Positions 7,766 through 15,933 of a DNA stretch of 64,000 nt are shown here, in pieces. Under the pieces are notes generated by a model that had not been told where the DNA came from, ran no database searches, and saw only the letters and a list, made by a program, of their open reading frames with translations. Position 1 is the stretch's first letter; each line of letters begins with the position of its first letter. This stretch comes from Streptomyces malaysiensis subsp. samsunensis (GTDB lineage Bacteria > Actinomycetota > Actinomycetes > Streptomycetales > Streptomycetaceae). The stretch lies in the NCBI RefSeq assembly GCF_024519315.1, contig NZ_JANIIC010000001.1, positions 62,001 through 126,000 on the forward strand. Reading direction: 5' to 3'. The position numbers and the translations under genes are program-made.

Positions 7766-8515
7766 CTACTTCTCTACGTACCGCAGCGACCGAAGTCCCC
7801 GCTCCAGGTGCCAGTGCAAATACGCCGCCACGAGGCCGCTGCCCTCCCGGGCATGGCGCAGCTCACACGCGTCCGCCGTCTCCCAGTCGCCCGTCAGCAG
7901 CGCGCCCAGCAGCGTCAGCGACTCCGCCGAGGGTACGACGCTTCCGGGCACCCGGCACTCTCCGCAGATGACCCCGCCCGCGCCGACCGAGAAGAACCGG
8001 TTCGGACCGGGCATCCCGCACTTGGCGCAGTTGTCGAAACTCGGTGCGTAGCCGTTCACGGCGAGGGAACGGAGCAGAAACGCGTCCAGCACGAGATGCG
8101 GCTCGTGATCCCCGGCGGCGAGGGTGCGCAGCGCGCCGACGAGCAGCAGATACTGCTGTACGGCGGGCTCGCCCTCATGGTCGGTGAACCGCTCGGCCGT
8201 CTCCAGCATCGCCGTACCGGCGGTGTAGCGGGCGTAGTCGGTGACGATGGCGCTGCCGTATGGAGCGATGGTCTCACTCTGCGTGCAGAGCGGCAGCCCG
8301 CGCCCGATCAGCTCGCCGCCCCCGCGCGAGAAGAACTGCACGTCAACGTGGCTGAACGGTTCGAGCCGCGCCCCGAACTTCGACTTCGTCCGCCGCACGC
8401 CCCGCGCGACGGCGCGGACGCGGCCGTTGTTGCGGGTGAGCAGGGTGATGATCCGGTCCGCCTCGCCCAGCTTCTGGGTGCGCAGCACGATGCCGTCGTC
8501 GCGGAACAGACTCAT
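7766..8515 (-). CDS. recO: DNA repair protein RecO
   Basis: This 249-residue RecO helps load RecA onto single-stranded DNA in the RecFOR pathway. The N-terminal OB-fold starts [21 protein letters not shown] zinc-binding cluster is visible as CAKCG and CGEC in the C-terminal half. The start at 8515 is chosen over an in-frame start at 8524 because GACAAT lies 7 nt upstream, which fits a leaderless transcript, and because the family starts here. uppS follows after 35 bp. Confidence 0.93.
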   Translation of the reverse strand: MSLFRDDGIVLRTQKLGEADRIITLLTRNNGRVRAVARGVRRTKSKFGARLEPFSHVDVQFFSRGGGELIGRGLPLCTQSETIAPYGSAIVTDYARYTAGTAMLETAERFTDHEGEPAVQQYLLLVGALRTLAAGDHEPHLVLDAFLLRSLAVNGYAPSFDNCAKCGMPGPNRFFSVGAGGVICGECRVPGSVVPSAESLTLLGALLTGDWETADACELRHAREGSGLVAAYLHWHLERGLRSLRYVEK

Positions 8516-8530
8516 GGCGCCCATTGTCCC

Positions 8531-8734
8531 CTAGCGGGACAGCTGATCGAACCGCCCTGCCTTGGCGGCCCGGGTGAGCGCCCGGAGGGCGGCGGGGGTG
8601 GTGGCGATCACGGTCTGGGGTTCGTCGCTCTCGCGGAGGAGGATCGCGGCGCTGGGGGCGTGGGCCAGCTCCACGCAAGCGTTGCCCTCGGCGTCGGCCG
8701 AGTACGAGGACTTCTGCCACTGTATTTCGGACAT
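8531..8734 (-). CDS. DUF397 small protein, partner of the WhiJ-like regulator
   Basis: This 67-residue DUF397 protein shows the family pattern IQWQKSSYSADAEGNACVELA, then ILLRESDEPQTVIATTPAALRALTRAAKAG. Such proteins are found next to XRE/DUF5753 regulators in streptomycetes and are thought to counteract them. The start at 8734 is chosen because AAGG lies 7 nt upstream; an ATG at 8740 is too close to it. It lies 10 bp after the regulator gene on the same strand, so the two are co-transcribed. Confidence 0.88.
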   Translation of the reverse strand: MSEIQWQKSSYSADAEGNACVELAHAPSAAILLRESDEPQTVIATTPAALRALTRAAKAGRFDQLSR

Positions 8735-8744
8735 CTCCATGCCT

Positions 8745-9593
8745 TCACAGTTGATGGGCGATGTCGTGAACGAAGTCACGGGTCTCGTCGGGAGACAGGG
8801 CCATCGCCTCGGTCCGGTCGAGAACTCTCGCGTAGTTGGCCAGGTACGTTTCCGCGTCCAGGAGGGCGCTGCCGTTCGGCGAGTCGAGCTGCACCGTATC
8901 CAACTGTGGCACCGGCCCCGTGACGTACGTTGTGGAAGTCCCCGCGTTCGGGAATCCGCCAGCGGAGAAGGGGACCACTCGTACGGTCACGTTGTCCCGC
9001 TCCGATGCTTCCACAACGTACTCCAGTTGCCTCAGCGCCACCTTGGTACCGCCGAACTGGAGTCTCAACGCGGCCTCGTGGATAAGGAAGGTGCACTGCG
9101 GCGGATCTTCGCGGTCCAGCACATCCCGGCGCCTCAGGCGATGGGACAGCCTGCAACGCAATTGCGCTGGCGTCGGCTCCGGCTCAGCCGTGGAGAACAC
9201 CGCCCGTGCGTAGTCTTCCGTCTGCAACAGCCCGGGGATGTGCATGATCTGCACCAGGCGCAGGCTCGCAGCGTGGTGTTCCAGCTCGGCGAGGTCCAGG
9301 GCACTGGCGGAGAGCTTTCCACGGTATTCCTCCCACCAGCCTTTGACGCGTTCCGTCGCCATGGCCACAAGAGCGTCGACGTACGCCTGATCGCCGCATG
9401 CATAGATCTCGGCGAGAGCCCTTACGCGTTCGTCACTCACCCCGAACCGACCAGCCTCCGTGTTGCTGATCCGGGTCCGATCCACTCCCAGTTGCTGGGC
9501 GGCTTGCGCCACGTTCATCCCGGCGTGCTCGCGCAACTTGCGCAGCTCCGCGCCGAGACGTCGCTGCCGCGCAGTCGGGGCCGTCCTCGGCAT
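8745..9593 (-). CDS. XRE-family helix-turn-helix regulator with DUF5753 (WhiJ-like)
   Basis: This 282-residue protein has an N-terminal helix-turn-helix (LGAELRKLREHAGMNVAQAA, then LGVDRTRISNTEAGR) and a C-terminal DUF5753 region (MHIPGLLQTEDYARAVF, then YVVEASERDNVTVRVVPFSA). WhiJ and its relatives in Streptomyces have this architecture and act on development and antibiotic production together with DUF397 partners. GGGGAGGG lies 4 nt before the ATG at 9593. A 17-bp palindrome sits 20 bp upstream, suggesting autoregulation. It is divergent from an ATPase-domain gene, completing the usual trio. Confidence 0.9.
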   Translation of the reverse strand: MPRTAPTARQRRLGAELRKLREHAGMNVAQAAQQLGVDRTRISNTEAGRFGVSDERVRALAEIYACGDQAYVDALVAMATERVKGWWEEYRGKLSASALDLAELEHHAASLRLVQIMHIPGLLQTEDYARAVFSTAEPEPTPAQLRCRLSHRLRRRDVLDREDPPQCTFLIHEAALRLQFGGTKVALRQLEYVVEASERDNVTVRVVPFSAGGFPNAGTSTTYVTGPVPQLDTVQLDSPNGSALLDAETYLANYARVLDRTEAMALSPDETRDFVHDIAHQL

Positions 9594-9612
9594 GCGCCCT
9601 CCCCTTCGCTCC

Positions 9613-9690
9613 CGCAACACAGTGTTGCGTAAGACATTCCCACACATCGAAACAGAGCACCAATTCTATTGAGCGATAGCACGAGTGCTA
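9613..9690. promoter_or_regulatory. Two palindromes between WhiJ-like and ATPase genes
   Basis: CGCAACAC-A-GTGTTGCG (9613-9629) is a perfect 8-bp inverted repeat close to the regulator start. TAGCAC-GA-GTGCTA (9677-9690) is a second, different perfect inverted repeat, flanked by more GCTAGC-like sequence up to about 9720 near the ATPase gene. They may be binding sites for the WhiJ-like protein. Confidence 0.55.
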
Positions 9691-9758
9691 GCGAATGCTC
9701 TATGGTCCTGCTAGCGCAGCGCATCGAACCAATCACGCACCGCGTTGGGAGCACCAAC

Positions 9759-10187
9759 ATGCCCAAAGTCGCCGAAGTCGCCGAACCCCCATACGCCTAC
9801 CGACTCAGCGCCCCCAACTCCCCCAAGAGCCCGAGGGTCTGCCGGGACGCCATCGCCGCCCTCCTCCAGGCCAACGACCTGCACGACCTCGCGGACACGG
9901 CGAAACTCCTGGTCTCCGAGGCCGTGACGAACGTCAATCAGCACACCGACACCCAGCTGATCCACATCGACACCCTCGTCCGCGACCGCATCGCGACGAT
10001 CGCCGTACGCGACGGCTCCCCGGAACGCCACCCGTACCCCCGCGACGCGGCGCCCGACGAAGAGGGCGGACGCGGCCTGTTCCTGATGCAGGAGTTGGCC
10101 TACGCATGGGGCGTCACCTGGGAGAACGGGCTGCGCCCCACCGGCAAACACATCTGGTTCGAGCTGCGCGAACCCCTCACCGAATGA
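9759..10187 (+). CDS. HATPase-domain protein (anti-sigma/regulatory kinase type)
   Basis: This 142-residue protein has a GHKL-type ATPase domain of the RsbW/SpoIIAB class: AKLLVSEAVTNVNQH is the N-box and DEEGGRGLFLMQELA holds the G-box. In streptomycetes such single-domain ATPases are encoded beside WhiJ-like regulators and DUF397 proteins. The start at 9759 has GGGAG about 8 nt upstream and trims an upstream open frame that is probably non-coding. It is divergent from the WhiJ-like gene and is followed by a small peptide gene and a methyltransferase gene on the same strand after 124 bp. Confidence 0.85.
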   Translation: MPKVAEVAEPPYAYRLSAPNSPKSPRVCRDAIAALLQANDLHDLADTAKLLVSEAVTNVNQHTDTQLIHIDTLVRDRIATIAVRDGSPERHPYPRDAAPDEEGGRGLFLMQELAYAWGVTWENGLRPTGKHIWFELREPLTE

Positions 10188-10311
10188 CGGGAGCCACGCC
10201 GCTGTCAGCCACCGTGAAGGCGCCCACTCGCTGAACGCATCCGCACGCCCCTGCCATGCGCCCTGACCGCCCGTCACCATGAGACGTATCAATCGACGAG
10301 GAGGAAGTCAG

Positions 10312-10419
10312 ATGGGGAAGCATGGAGGCAAGCCGGACCCGGCCGAGAGCGACGGGCACAGGCCCGACAAGCCCATCCCGCCGCCCGATCCGAAGCGGCC
10401 GGAGTCGCCGAAGCGATGA
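10312..10419 (+). CDS. 35-residue Pro/Lys/Asp-rich peptide gene
   Basis: The ATG at 10312 is preceded by a strong GAGGAGGAA ribosome site. The 35-codon frame ends in TGA at 10417-10419, overlapping the ATG at 10416 of the methyltransferase (ATGA). The peptide starts MGKHGGKPDPAES and continues with repeated P-D-K/R motifs such as PDKPIPPPDPKRPES. It contains four aspartates and no cysteine, serine-rich or hydrophobic stretch. Strict coupling to a protein-isoaspartate-type methyltransferase suggests it is that enzyme's substrate or partner. I do not recognise a known RiPP class. Function is inference. Confidence 0.65.
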   Translation: MGKHGGKPDPAESDGHRPDKPIPPPDPKRPESPKR

Positions 10420-11579
10420 CCCCCGGCGGTATGGCCGACCTCGCCCAGCGGGTCTCGGACGGCGGCCACCTCCCGGCCGCGTGGCTCGGCGCCTTCACTC
10501 GCGTCGATCGTGCGGGGTTCCTCCCCGATCGCATCTGGGTCCGCGTCGCGGACGGGTACGAGCCCGTCGACCGCGCCACGGAGCCGGACCGTTGGCGGAA
10601 GCTGGCCTACAGTGACGAGGCTCTGGTCATCCAGGTCGAGGATCGGCCCGGCGCCGCGGTGGTGCGTACCCCGTCCAGCTCAGCGAGCATGCCGAGTGTC
10701 GTCGCCACCATGCTCCAGGCGCTCGACGTCCATGACGGGCAGCGCGTCCTCGAGATCGGCGCGGGCACCGGATACAACGCCGCTCTCCTGTCCGCCAAAC
10801 TCGGCAGCGAGCGGGTGACCACCGTCGAGGTCGATCCCGCCCTCGCCGACAGGGCGCGCGCCGCACTGAGGTCCGCGGGCTACCGACCTACCGTGCTCAC
10901 CGCGGACGGTGTCGACGGATGGCCCCCGGGCGCGCCGTACGACCGGACCATCGCCACCTGCGCCGTACACGACGTGCCGCGCGCATGGATCGAGCAGACC
11001 GCGCCCGGGGGGCTCATCGTCATCCCCTGGGGCACGGCGCTGCGCAATGGCGTGCTGCTGCGGCTCACCGTCGAGGACGGCCCCGACGGGCCCGTGGCAT
11101 CCGGCCCGGTCGTCGGCGACAGCGCGTTCATGTGGCTGCGGGCGCAGGCACCCGGGCGGGACGTTATGGCCGTCGTCCATGGGGAGGCCGACGGCTCCCG
11201 GACTCGACTCGATCCGGGCTTCCTCGGCGACGACGACGCATGGTTCGCGGCCGGAGTCCTGGTCCCGGGCTGCCGGTCGGCGGTAGGCCCAGGGCCCGAC
11301 GGTGAGTGGACTCTCTGGCTGGCCGACTCGGCCTCCGGCTCATGGGCGTCCGTCGACTACGAGCCGGACGCCACCAACTACGAGGTGTGGCAGCGAGGCC
11401 CACGGCTTCTCTGGAACGAGCTGGAGGCGGCACACGCCTGGTGGACGCGGGCCGGGCGGCCGACGCGCACGAGGTTCGGCCTCACCGTTGCCTCCGCAGG
11501 TCAGCGGGTGTGGCTCGACCGTCCGGACAACGTCGTCCCCGCTGACGTCCAGGGGGAGGGCAACGCGATCCCAGCGTGA
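10416..11579 (+). CDS. PCMT-type SAM-dependent methyltransferase
   Basis: This 387-residue protein has a protein-L-isoaspartate O-methyltransferase fold in its N-terminal two thirds: SSSASMPSVVATMLQAL precedes the SAM-binding motif VLEIGAGTGYNA (111-122), and WGTALRNGVLLRL follows. A C-terminal extension of about 150 residues is typical of methyltransferases found in peptide-maturation clusters (graspetide and lanthipeptide systems), where they methylate aspartate side chains of a small peptide. The start overlaps the stop of the 35-residue peptide gene (ATGA). No ATP-grasp ligase or lanthipeptide synthetase is nearby, so the module is minimal. Substrate is inferred. Confidence 0.82.
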   Translation: MTPGGMADLAQRVSDGGHLPAAWLGAFTRVDRAGFLPDRIWVRVADGYEPVDRATEPDRWRKLAYSDEALVIQVEDRPGAAVVRTPSSSASMPSVVATMLQALDVHDGQRVLEIGAGTGYNAALLSAKLGSERVTTVEVDPALADRARAALRSAGYRPTVLTADGVDGWPPGAPYDRTIATCAVHDVPRAWIEQTAPGGLIVIPWGTALRNGVLLRLTVEDGPDGPVASGPVVGDSAFMWLRAQAPGRDVMAVVHGEADGSRTRLDPGFLGDDDAWFAAGVLVPGCRSAVGPGPDGEWTLWLADSASGSWASVDYEPDATNYEVWQRGPRLLWNELEAAHAWWTRAGRPTRTRFGLTVASAGQRVWLDRPDNVVPADVQGEGNAIPA

Positions 11580-11644
11580 CGGACGGGGGCGTAGGTGCCG
11601 CGTCCAGCCCGTCGGACGCCCTCGTCCCGCAGGTCGGATTCGGG

Positions 11645-12661
11645 TCAGTTCCGCAGGCTGGTCAGGGTGGTCGCGGTGCGGCGGAACTCGCTCGGGTTGA
11701 TGCCTCGGACCCTTTTGAACGCCGCGCTGAAGCCGAACGGGTCGGAGTAGCCCACGGTGCGGGCGATGTCCGCGACGGTTGCGGCCTGTCGCTCGACCAG
11801 GAGGTCCGCCGCGAGCGTCATGCGCCAGCGGGTGAGATAGGTCAGCGGTGGTTCGCCCACCAGATCGGCGAACCGCTTGGCCAGCGTCGAACGCGACACC
11901 CCCGTATGGTCGGCCAGCGCGGCGACCGTCCACGGCGCCGCCGGTTCGGCGTGCAGCAGGCGCAGCGCGTCGCCCACCACCGGGTCCCGCTGGGCGGCCC
12001 ACCAGGCCGGGGGCTCGCCGCCGGGCCGGTCGAACCACTCGCGCAGCGTGCAGACCAGCATCCAGTCCAGCAGCCGGTCGAGTACGACCTGCTGGCCGGG
12101 CGTGTCGACGGACACCTCGGCGGCGAGGTGGTCCAGCACGGCGTCGGCCGTGCCCCCGCCCTCCACGCGCAGCACGACGGGCAGCGCGTCCAGCAGCCGG
12201 CGGCTGATCTCGCCGCGTACGGGATAGGCGCCGACGATCAGGGTCGTCGCACCGCGGCCGTCACCGGCATCCCCCGCGTATCCGGCGTCTCCGGCGTCTC
12301 CACCGCAGTCGTCCTCGCCGCAGTCGTCCTCGCCGGGGTCGTTCCAACCTCGGCGATGGCGGGTCCCGCCCTGCTCGGGCGTCGCACAGTGCTCGCCGCA
12401 CGCGATCGGTTCGGCCCGGGTGCCGACCTCGTCGACGAAGGTGAATGTCGCCGGGCCGCGTACGACGATCGTCTCGCGGGCGCGAAGTGGCTCGGGCGGA
12501 CGGTGCTCCGGCACGATCCAGCCCGCCCCGCTGAGGACGGTGCACAGGGTCAGCGGCGCGCCGTCCACGAAGTGCAGTGCCCAGGGCGGGGACAGGGTCG
12601 AGGCGCCGAACAACGAGCCGTGCGCTCGCACCCCTCGGATCAGGTCACTGAACGCGTCCAT
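11645..12661 (-). CDS. AraC-family regulator with cupin-type sensor domain
   Basis: This 338-residue regulator has an N-terminal AraC-binding cupin region (WALHFVDGAPLTLCTVLSG) and a C-terminal double helix-turn-helix of AraC type (TVAALADHTGVSRSTLAKRF, then ATVADIARTVGYSDPFGFSA). Between them an acidic low-complexity insert of Asp, Gly, Cys and Ala, about residues 109-134, is encoded by short DNA repeats. The start at 12661 is supported by a TAGGCT -10 7 nt upstream (leaderless). It is divergent from a flavin-split-barrel protein gene, the probable target. Relatives control oxidoreductase genes in response to small molecules. Confidence 0.9.
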   Translation of the reverse strand: MDAFSDLIRGVRAHGSLFGASTLSPPWALHFVDGAPLTLCTVLSGAGWIVPEHRPPEPLRARETIVVRGPATFTFVDEVGTRAEPIACGEHCATPEQGGTRHRRGWNDPGEDDCGEDDCGGDAGDAGYAGDAGDGRGATTLIVGAYPVRGEISRRLLDALPVVLRVEGGGTADAVLDHLAAEVSVDTPGQQVVLDRLLDWMLVCTLREWFDRPGGEPPAWWAAQRDPVVGDALRLLHAEPAAPWTVAALADHTGVSRSTLAKRFADLVGEPPLTYLTRWRMTLAADLLVERQAATVADIARTVGYSDPFGFSAAFKRVRGINPSEFRRTATTLTSLRN

Positions 12662-12743
12662 CTCAGTGAGCCTAGACGAACGGACAGGCGATCCGGCTTC
12701 TCACCCATGGGTTCGTCCGAGTCGGCCGTGTTCAATCGGCGTC

Positions 12744-13172
12744 ATGAGCAACGACACCAGTTCACTGACCCCCCAGGACCTCGAGTTCCTCCGACGGCCC
12801 CTGCACGGGTTCCTGTCCGTGGCCGGGGGGCCGCTCCCGCCACAGCCCCGGCCGGTGTGGTTCGAGGCCACCGACGAGGGCACGATCCAGCTGTTCACGG
12901 CCCCGGACTCGCTCAAGGTGCGGCGCCTGCGCCGCGACCCGCGCGCCTCGATCGTCGTCGCCGCGCCCGTGGGTGAACGCGAGCGCTGGGTGTCGGTCGC
13001 CGGCCGCACCACGGTGGAACCCGGCGGAGCACACGACCTGTGCACCCGGCTGGCCGCTCGCTACTGGGACCTCGACGACCCGACCCGCGCCGACGACCTC
13101 GCCGGGATCCTGGCCGAGGACCAGGTCCGTCTCGTCATCCACCCGGAGAGCGTGAGTCGCTACACATATTGA
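12744..13172 (+). CDS. Pyridoxamine 5'-phosphate oxidase-like flavin/F420-binding protein
   Basis: This 142-residue split-barrel protein resembles the PNPOx-like superfamily: PVWFEATDEGTIQLFTAPDS, then KVRRLRRDPRASIVVAAPVG, then WVSVAGRTTVEPGG. Members bind FMN or F420 and reduce small molecules. The ATG at 12744 has no clear ribosome site, and TTCAAT lies 8 nt upstream, so a leaderless transcript is possible. It is divergent from the AraC-type regulator, which probably controls it. The substrate is unknown. Confidence 0.85.
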   Translation: MSNDTSSLTPQDLEFLRRPLHGFLSVAGGPLPPQPRPVWFEATDEGTIQLFTAPDSLKVRRLRRDPRASIVVAAPVGERERWVSVAGRTTVEPGGAHDLCTRLAARYWDLDDPTRADDLAGILAEDQVRLVIHPESVSRYTY

Positions 13173-13317
13173 TCCGGTCTGTCACAGCCGCGTGCCGGAC
13201 GCGATCTGGGCCGGTCACAACCCGGCGGGGGGACGGCAGTTGGCGCCTCGGCGGCCTTCTTCGTTACGCACACTGGTGATGCGGGGCAGGTCAGCGACGA
13301 GTTGGGGGGATTACGCC

Positions 13318-13521
13318 ATGGCGGCCGGTTGCCGGGACTGTGAGACGTGTACGAGGTCGTGGCTGGGGCGGCTGCTCCAGAACGCGGCGGTGGGGCTGAT
13401 GCATGTGGTGACGATCGGCATCAGCTATCTGATCAAGAAGGGGTTCAGGCGGCACTGCCCGCAGTGCAAGCACCTGCTGTCGAGGCACGCCCGCAGGTCG
13501 GACGGTTCGTTCCGGGACTAG
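13318..13521 (+). CDS. Small zinc-ribbon membrane protein (LITAF-like)
   Basis: This 67-residue protein has a CxxC pair near the start (CRDCETC), a hydrophobic stretch (AAVGLMHVVTIGISYLI) and a second CxxC (CPQCKHLL). Two zinc half-sites flanking a membrane-embedded helix is the layout of LITAF-like domains. GGGGGA lies 8 nt before the ATG. It stands alone; the 145 bp upstream show nothing clear. Function unknown. Confidence 0.7.
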   Translation: MAAGCRDCETCTRSWLGRLLQNAAVGLMHVVTIGISYLIKKGFRRHCPQCKHLLSRHARRSDGSFRD

Positions 13522-13597
13522 GCGCGTCCCGGGACCAGTTCCGGGAGCAGTTCCGGGACCACTCCGGGACCGCTTCCGGGAGTCAGCCGCCCAGCCG

Positions 13598-14170
13598 TTA
13601 CGGGGCGCCCGGCGTCCCCGGCGCCCCCGGTATGGTCGCGCTGATCATGCCGGTCAGCCGGTGCAGTTGCGCCGCGAGCGTGCGGCGCTCCTGCGGGGTG
13701 AACTGCGACAGCGCCCCGTACTGGCGCGCCCGTAGCTCCGTCCGCATCGCCGTGAGGCGTTCGGCGCCTTCTTCGGTGAGACGGACGAGGACCTGACGCT
13801 CGTCCTGCGGAGAGCGACGCCGAGTGATCACACCCTTGGCCTCCAGCTGCTGGAGCATACGGGTCGCGGTGGGCACGCTGACCTCGGCGGCGGCCGCGAG
13901 ACGGCCGACCGGCAGACCGTCCCCCTCGGCATCCCGCGCCAGGGGATCGAGCAGGGCAAGCTGCGACATGGACAGGCCGACCCCGGACTGGCCCACGGTG
14001 GCGGCCCGTGAGCGCCGCATGGCGTAGAAGAGCCGGTCGGCGGCCTGAGCCAGGTCCTCCACGCCCGCCTCGACGGCGGAGCCGGCCTCTGATCCGCCCA
14101 TCTCCGAAGTGCCCGCTTCCGGGGTGCCCGCCCCCGGCTTACCCGCTTCTGGCTTGCCCGTCTCCCGCAT
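13598..14170 (-). CDS. MarR-family transcriptional regulator
   Basis: This 190-residue regulator has a winged helix-turn-helix of MarR type: LSMSQLALLDPLARD, then LAAAAEVSVPTATRMLQQLE and the wing RRRSPQDERQVLVRLTEEG. The first 35 residues are a repetitive Gly/Ala/Glu/Pro tail (EAGKPGAGTPEAGTSE) encoded by short DNA repeats. It is divergent from an amidohydrolase gene, and the 59-bp gap holds an AT-rich palindrome, a clear operator candidate. It probably represses itself and the amidohydrolase until a phenolic or aromatic ligand binds; the ligand is a guess from family habits. Confidence 0.9.
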   Translation of the reverse strand: MRETGKPEAGKPGAGTPEAGTSEMGGSEAGSAVEAGVEDLAQAADRLFYAMRRSRAATVGQSGVGLSMSQLALLDPLARDAEGDGLPVGRLAAAAEVSVPTATRMLQQLEAKGVITRRRSPQDERQVLVRLTEEGAERLTAMRTELRARQYGALSQFTPQERRTLAAQLHRLTGMISATIPGAPGTPGAP

Positions 14171-14175
14171 GGTTG

Positions 14176-14209
14176 TTAGCTTACTAAGGAATTTTAGTTA
14201 GCAAGCTAA
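14176..14209. promoter_or_regulatory. MarR operator
   Basis: TTAGCTT (14176-14182) and AAGCTAA (14203-14209) are perfect inverted repeats, with CTAA (14184-14187) and TTAG (14194-14197) inside them. The site is strikingly AT-rich for this genome and lies between the divergent MarR and amidohydrolase genes. Confidence 0.7.
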
Positions 14210-14229
14210 GTGGTAGGAGGCTAAGCAAT

Positions 14230-15174
14230 ATGCCCTTTCCCGCCCGTATCGACGTCCACCAGCACATCGTCCCGCCCGTCTGGGCCGAGACCCTCGCCGA
14301 GCACGGCCTCGACTCCGGCGGCTGGCCCATCCCGGACTGGAGCCCGACCGGCGCCATCGCGATGATGGACCAGCAGGGCATCGCCACCGGCGTGCTGTCG
14401 GTCACCGCCCCCGGCGTCCACTTGGGCAGCGACGCACAGGCGCGCGACCTCGCCCGCGCCGTCAACGAGTACGGCGCCGAGGTCGTCAAGGACCACCCCG
14501 GCCGCTTCGGCCACTTCGCCAGCGTCCCGTTGCCCGACCTCGACGCCGCCCTCGCCGAGACCGAGCACGCGCTGGACACCCTGGGCGCCGACGGCATCGT
14601 CCTGATGTCCAACGCCCACGGCCGCTACCTCGGCGACCCCGACTTCGAACCGCTGTGGGCCGAGGTCGACCGCCGCGGTGCCCATGTCTTCGTCCACCCC
14701 GCCCAGCCGCCGATGCCGCTTCTGCCCGGCACCCCCGCCCCGCTCGCCGACTACGTCTTCGACACCACCCGCACCGCCCTCGACCTGGTGCTCAGCGGTG
14801 TCATGAGTCGCTACCCGAACATGCGCGTGATCCTCTCCCACGGCGGCGGCTTCCTGCCCTACGCCGCGTACCGCTTCACCGGCCTGACCTCCACCGTCGT
14901 CGACCGCGAGCGCGAGGCCGAGGACATCCTGCGCGACCTGAAGCGGTTCTACTTCGACACCGCCCTGTCCGCGAGCCCCAGCGCGCTGCCCGCCCTGCTG
15001 GCCTTCGCCGAGCCCGGTCACGTCCTCTACGGCAGCGACTGGCCCTTCGCGCCTCAGGACGCCGGGACCTACTACAACCACTACCTGGAGACCTACCCCG
15101 ACTACGCCCCCGGCCAGGCCGAGGCGATCGACCGCGGCAGCGCCGAGGCGCTCTTCCCGCGGCTCGCCCGCTGA
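14230..15174 (+). CDS. Amidohydrolase family protein (ACMSD-like decarboxylase type)
   Basis: This 314-residue metal-dependent TIM-barrel protein of the aminocarboxymuconate-semialdehyde decarboxylase branch has metal ligands visible as HQH (His10, His12), His156 in VFVHPAQ, His204 in ILSHGGG and Asp270 in YGSDWPFA. Relatives decarboxylate aromatic or dienoic acids or hydrolyse related compounds. AGGAGG lies 10 nt before the ATG. It is divergent from a MarR regulator with a shared palindrome and is followed by an AhpD-like protein gene, so the three may handle one aromatic or redox-active compound. Confidence 0.87.
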   Translation: MPFPARIDVHQHIVPPVWAETLAEHGLDSGGWPIPDWSPTGAIAMMDQQGIATGVLSVTAPGVHLGSDAQARDLARAVNEYGAEVVKDHPGRFGHFASVPLPDLDAALAETEHALDTLGADGIVLMSNAHGRYLGDPDFEPLWAEVDRRGAHVFVHPAQPPMPLLPGTPAPLADYVFDTTRTALDLVLSGVMSRYPNMRVILSHGGGFLPYAAYRFTGLTSTVVDREREAEDILRDLKRFYFDTALSASPSALPALLAFAEPGHVLYGSDWPFAPQDAGTYYNHYLETYPDYAPGQAEAIDRGSAEALFPRLAR

Positions 15175-15313
15175 CCGTCCACTTCCCGCGCCCGCTGACC
15201 GTCCAGCGCCGTCCCGACCCGGCGAGACGCAGGTCACATCCGGTCCTGTCACATACCCCTGAGCCGCTCCGTCAGGGAGGTGTAAGCACGGCAACCGCAT
15301 AGGAGAGCTCATC

Positions 15314-15787
15314 ATGAACGCTCGCTTGAACCTCTTCGGCAACCCGCTCCTCGGCACCTTCCTGAAGCACATCAACTCCGCGGGCAAGGCGGTCACGGGC
15401 TCGGCACTCCCGGCCGCGACCCAGGAGCTGGTGAAGCTCCGGGCCAGCCAGATCAACGGCTGCGGCTTCTGCACCGACATGCACACCAAGGACGCCGCGA
15501 AGGCCGGGGAGACCGCGACCCGCCTCAACCTCGTCGCGGCGTGGCGGGAGGCCACGGTGTTCACCGACGCCGAGCGCGCCGCCCTGGAGCTGGCGGAGCA
15601 GGGCACCCGCATCGCCGACGCGGCCGGTGGCGTCTCGGACGAGGCGTGGGCGAACGCCGCCAAGTACTACGACGAGGAGCAGCTCGCCGCCCTGGTGGCC
15701 ATCATCGCCATCATCAACACCTACAACCGCCTGAACGTCATCGTCCAGCAGCCCGCCGGCGACTACCAGCCCGGCCAGTTCGGCTGA
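15314..15787 (+). CDS. Carboxymuconolactone decarboxylase/AhpD-family protein
   Basis: This 157-residue all-helical protein of the AhpD/CMD superfamily has the redox motif CGFC (Cys50, Cys53) followed by His57 (NGCGFCTDMHTKDA), the alkylhydroperoxidase active-site pattern. Members reduce organic peroxides or share the fold with muconolactone decarboxylases. AGGAGAG lies about 6 nt before the ATG. It sits 139 bp after the amidohydrolase on the same strand and may be part of its regulon. Confidence 0.9.
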   Translation: MNARLNLFGNPLLGTFLKHINSAGKAVTGSALPAATQELVKLRASQINGCGFCTDMHTKDAAKAGETATRLNLVAAWREATVFTDAERAALELAEQGTRIADAAGGVSDEAWANAAKYYDEEQLAALVAIIAIINTYNRLNVIVQQPAGDYQPGQFG

Positions 15788-15933
15788 GACGGGCGGCCTC
15801 GTGGTGCCGTCCGGGTGGGCCCGCGGACAGGCCCGCGGACGGGCCCGCGAGGCGCTGGCGAAAATTCAGATCAAGGGGTTCCGGTGCGAGTCCGGGCCGT
15901 GCCCCGGCTGTTCGAGTACGGCTCGGCCCGCGC

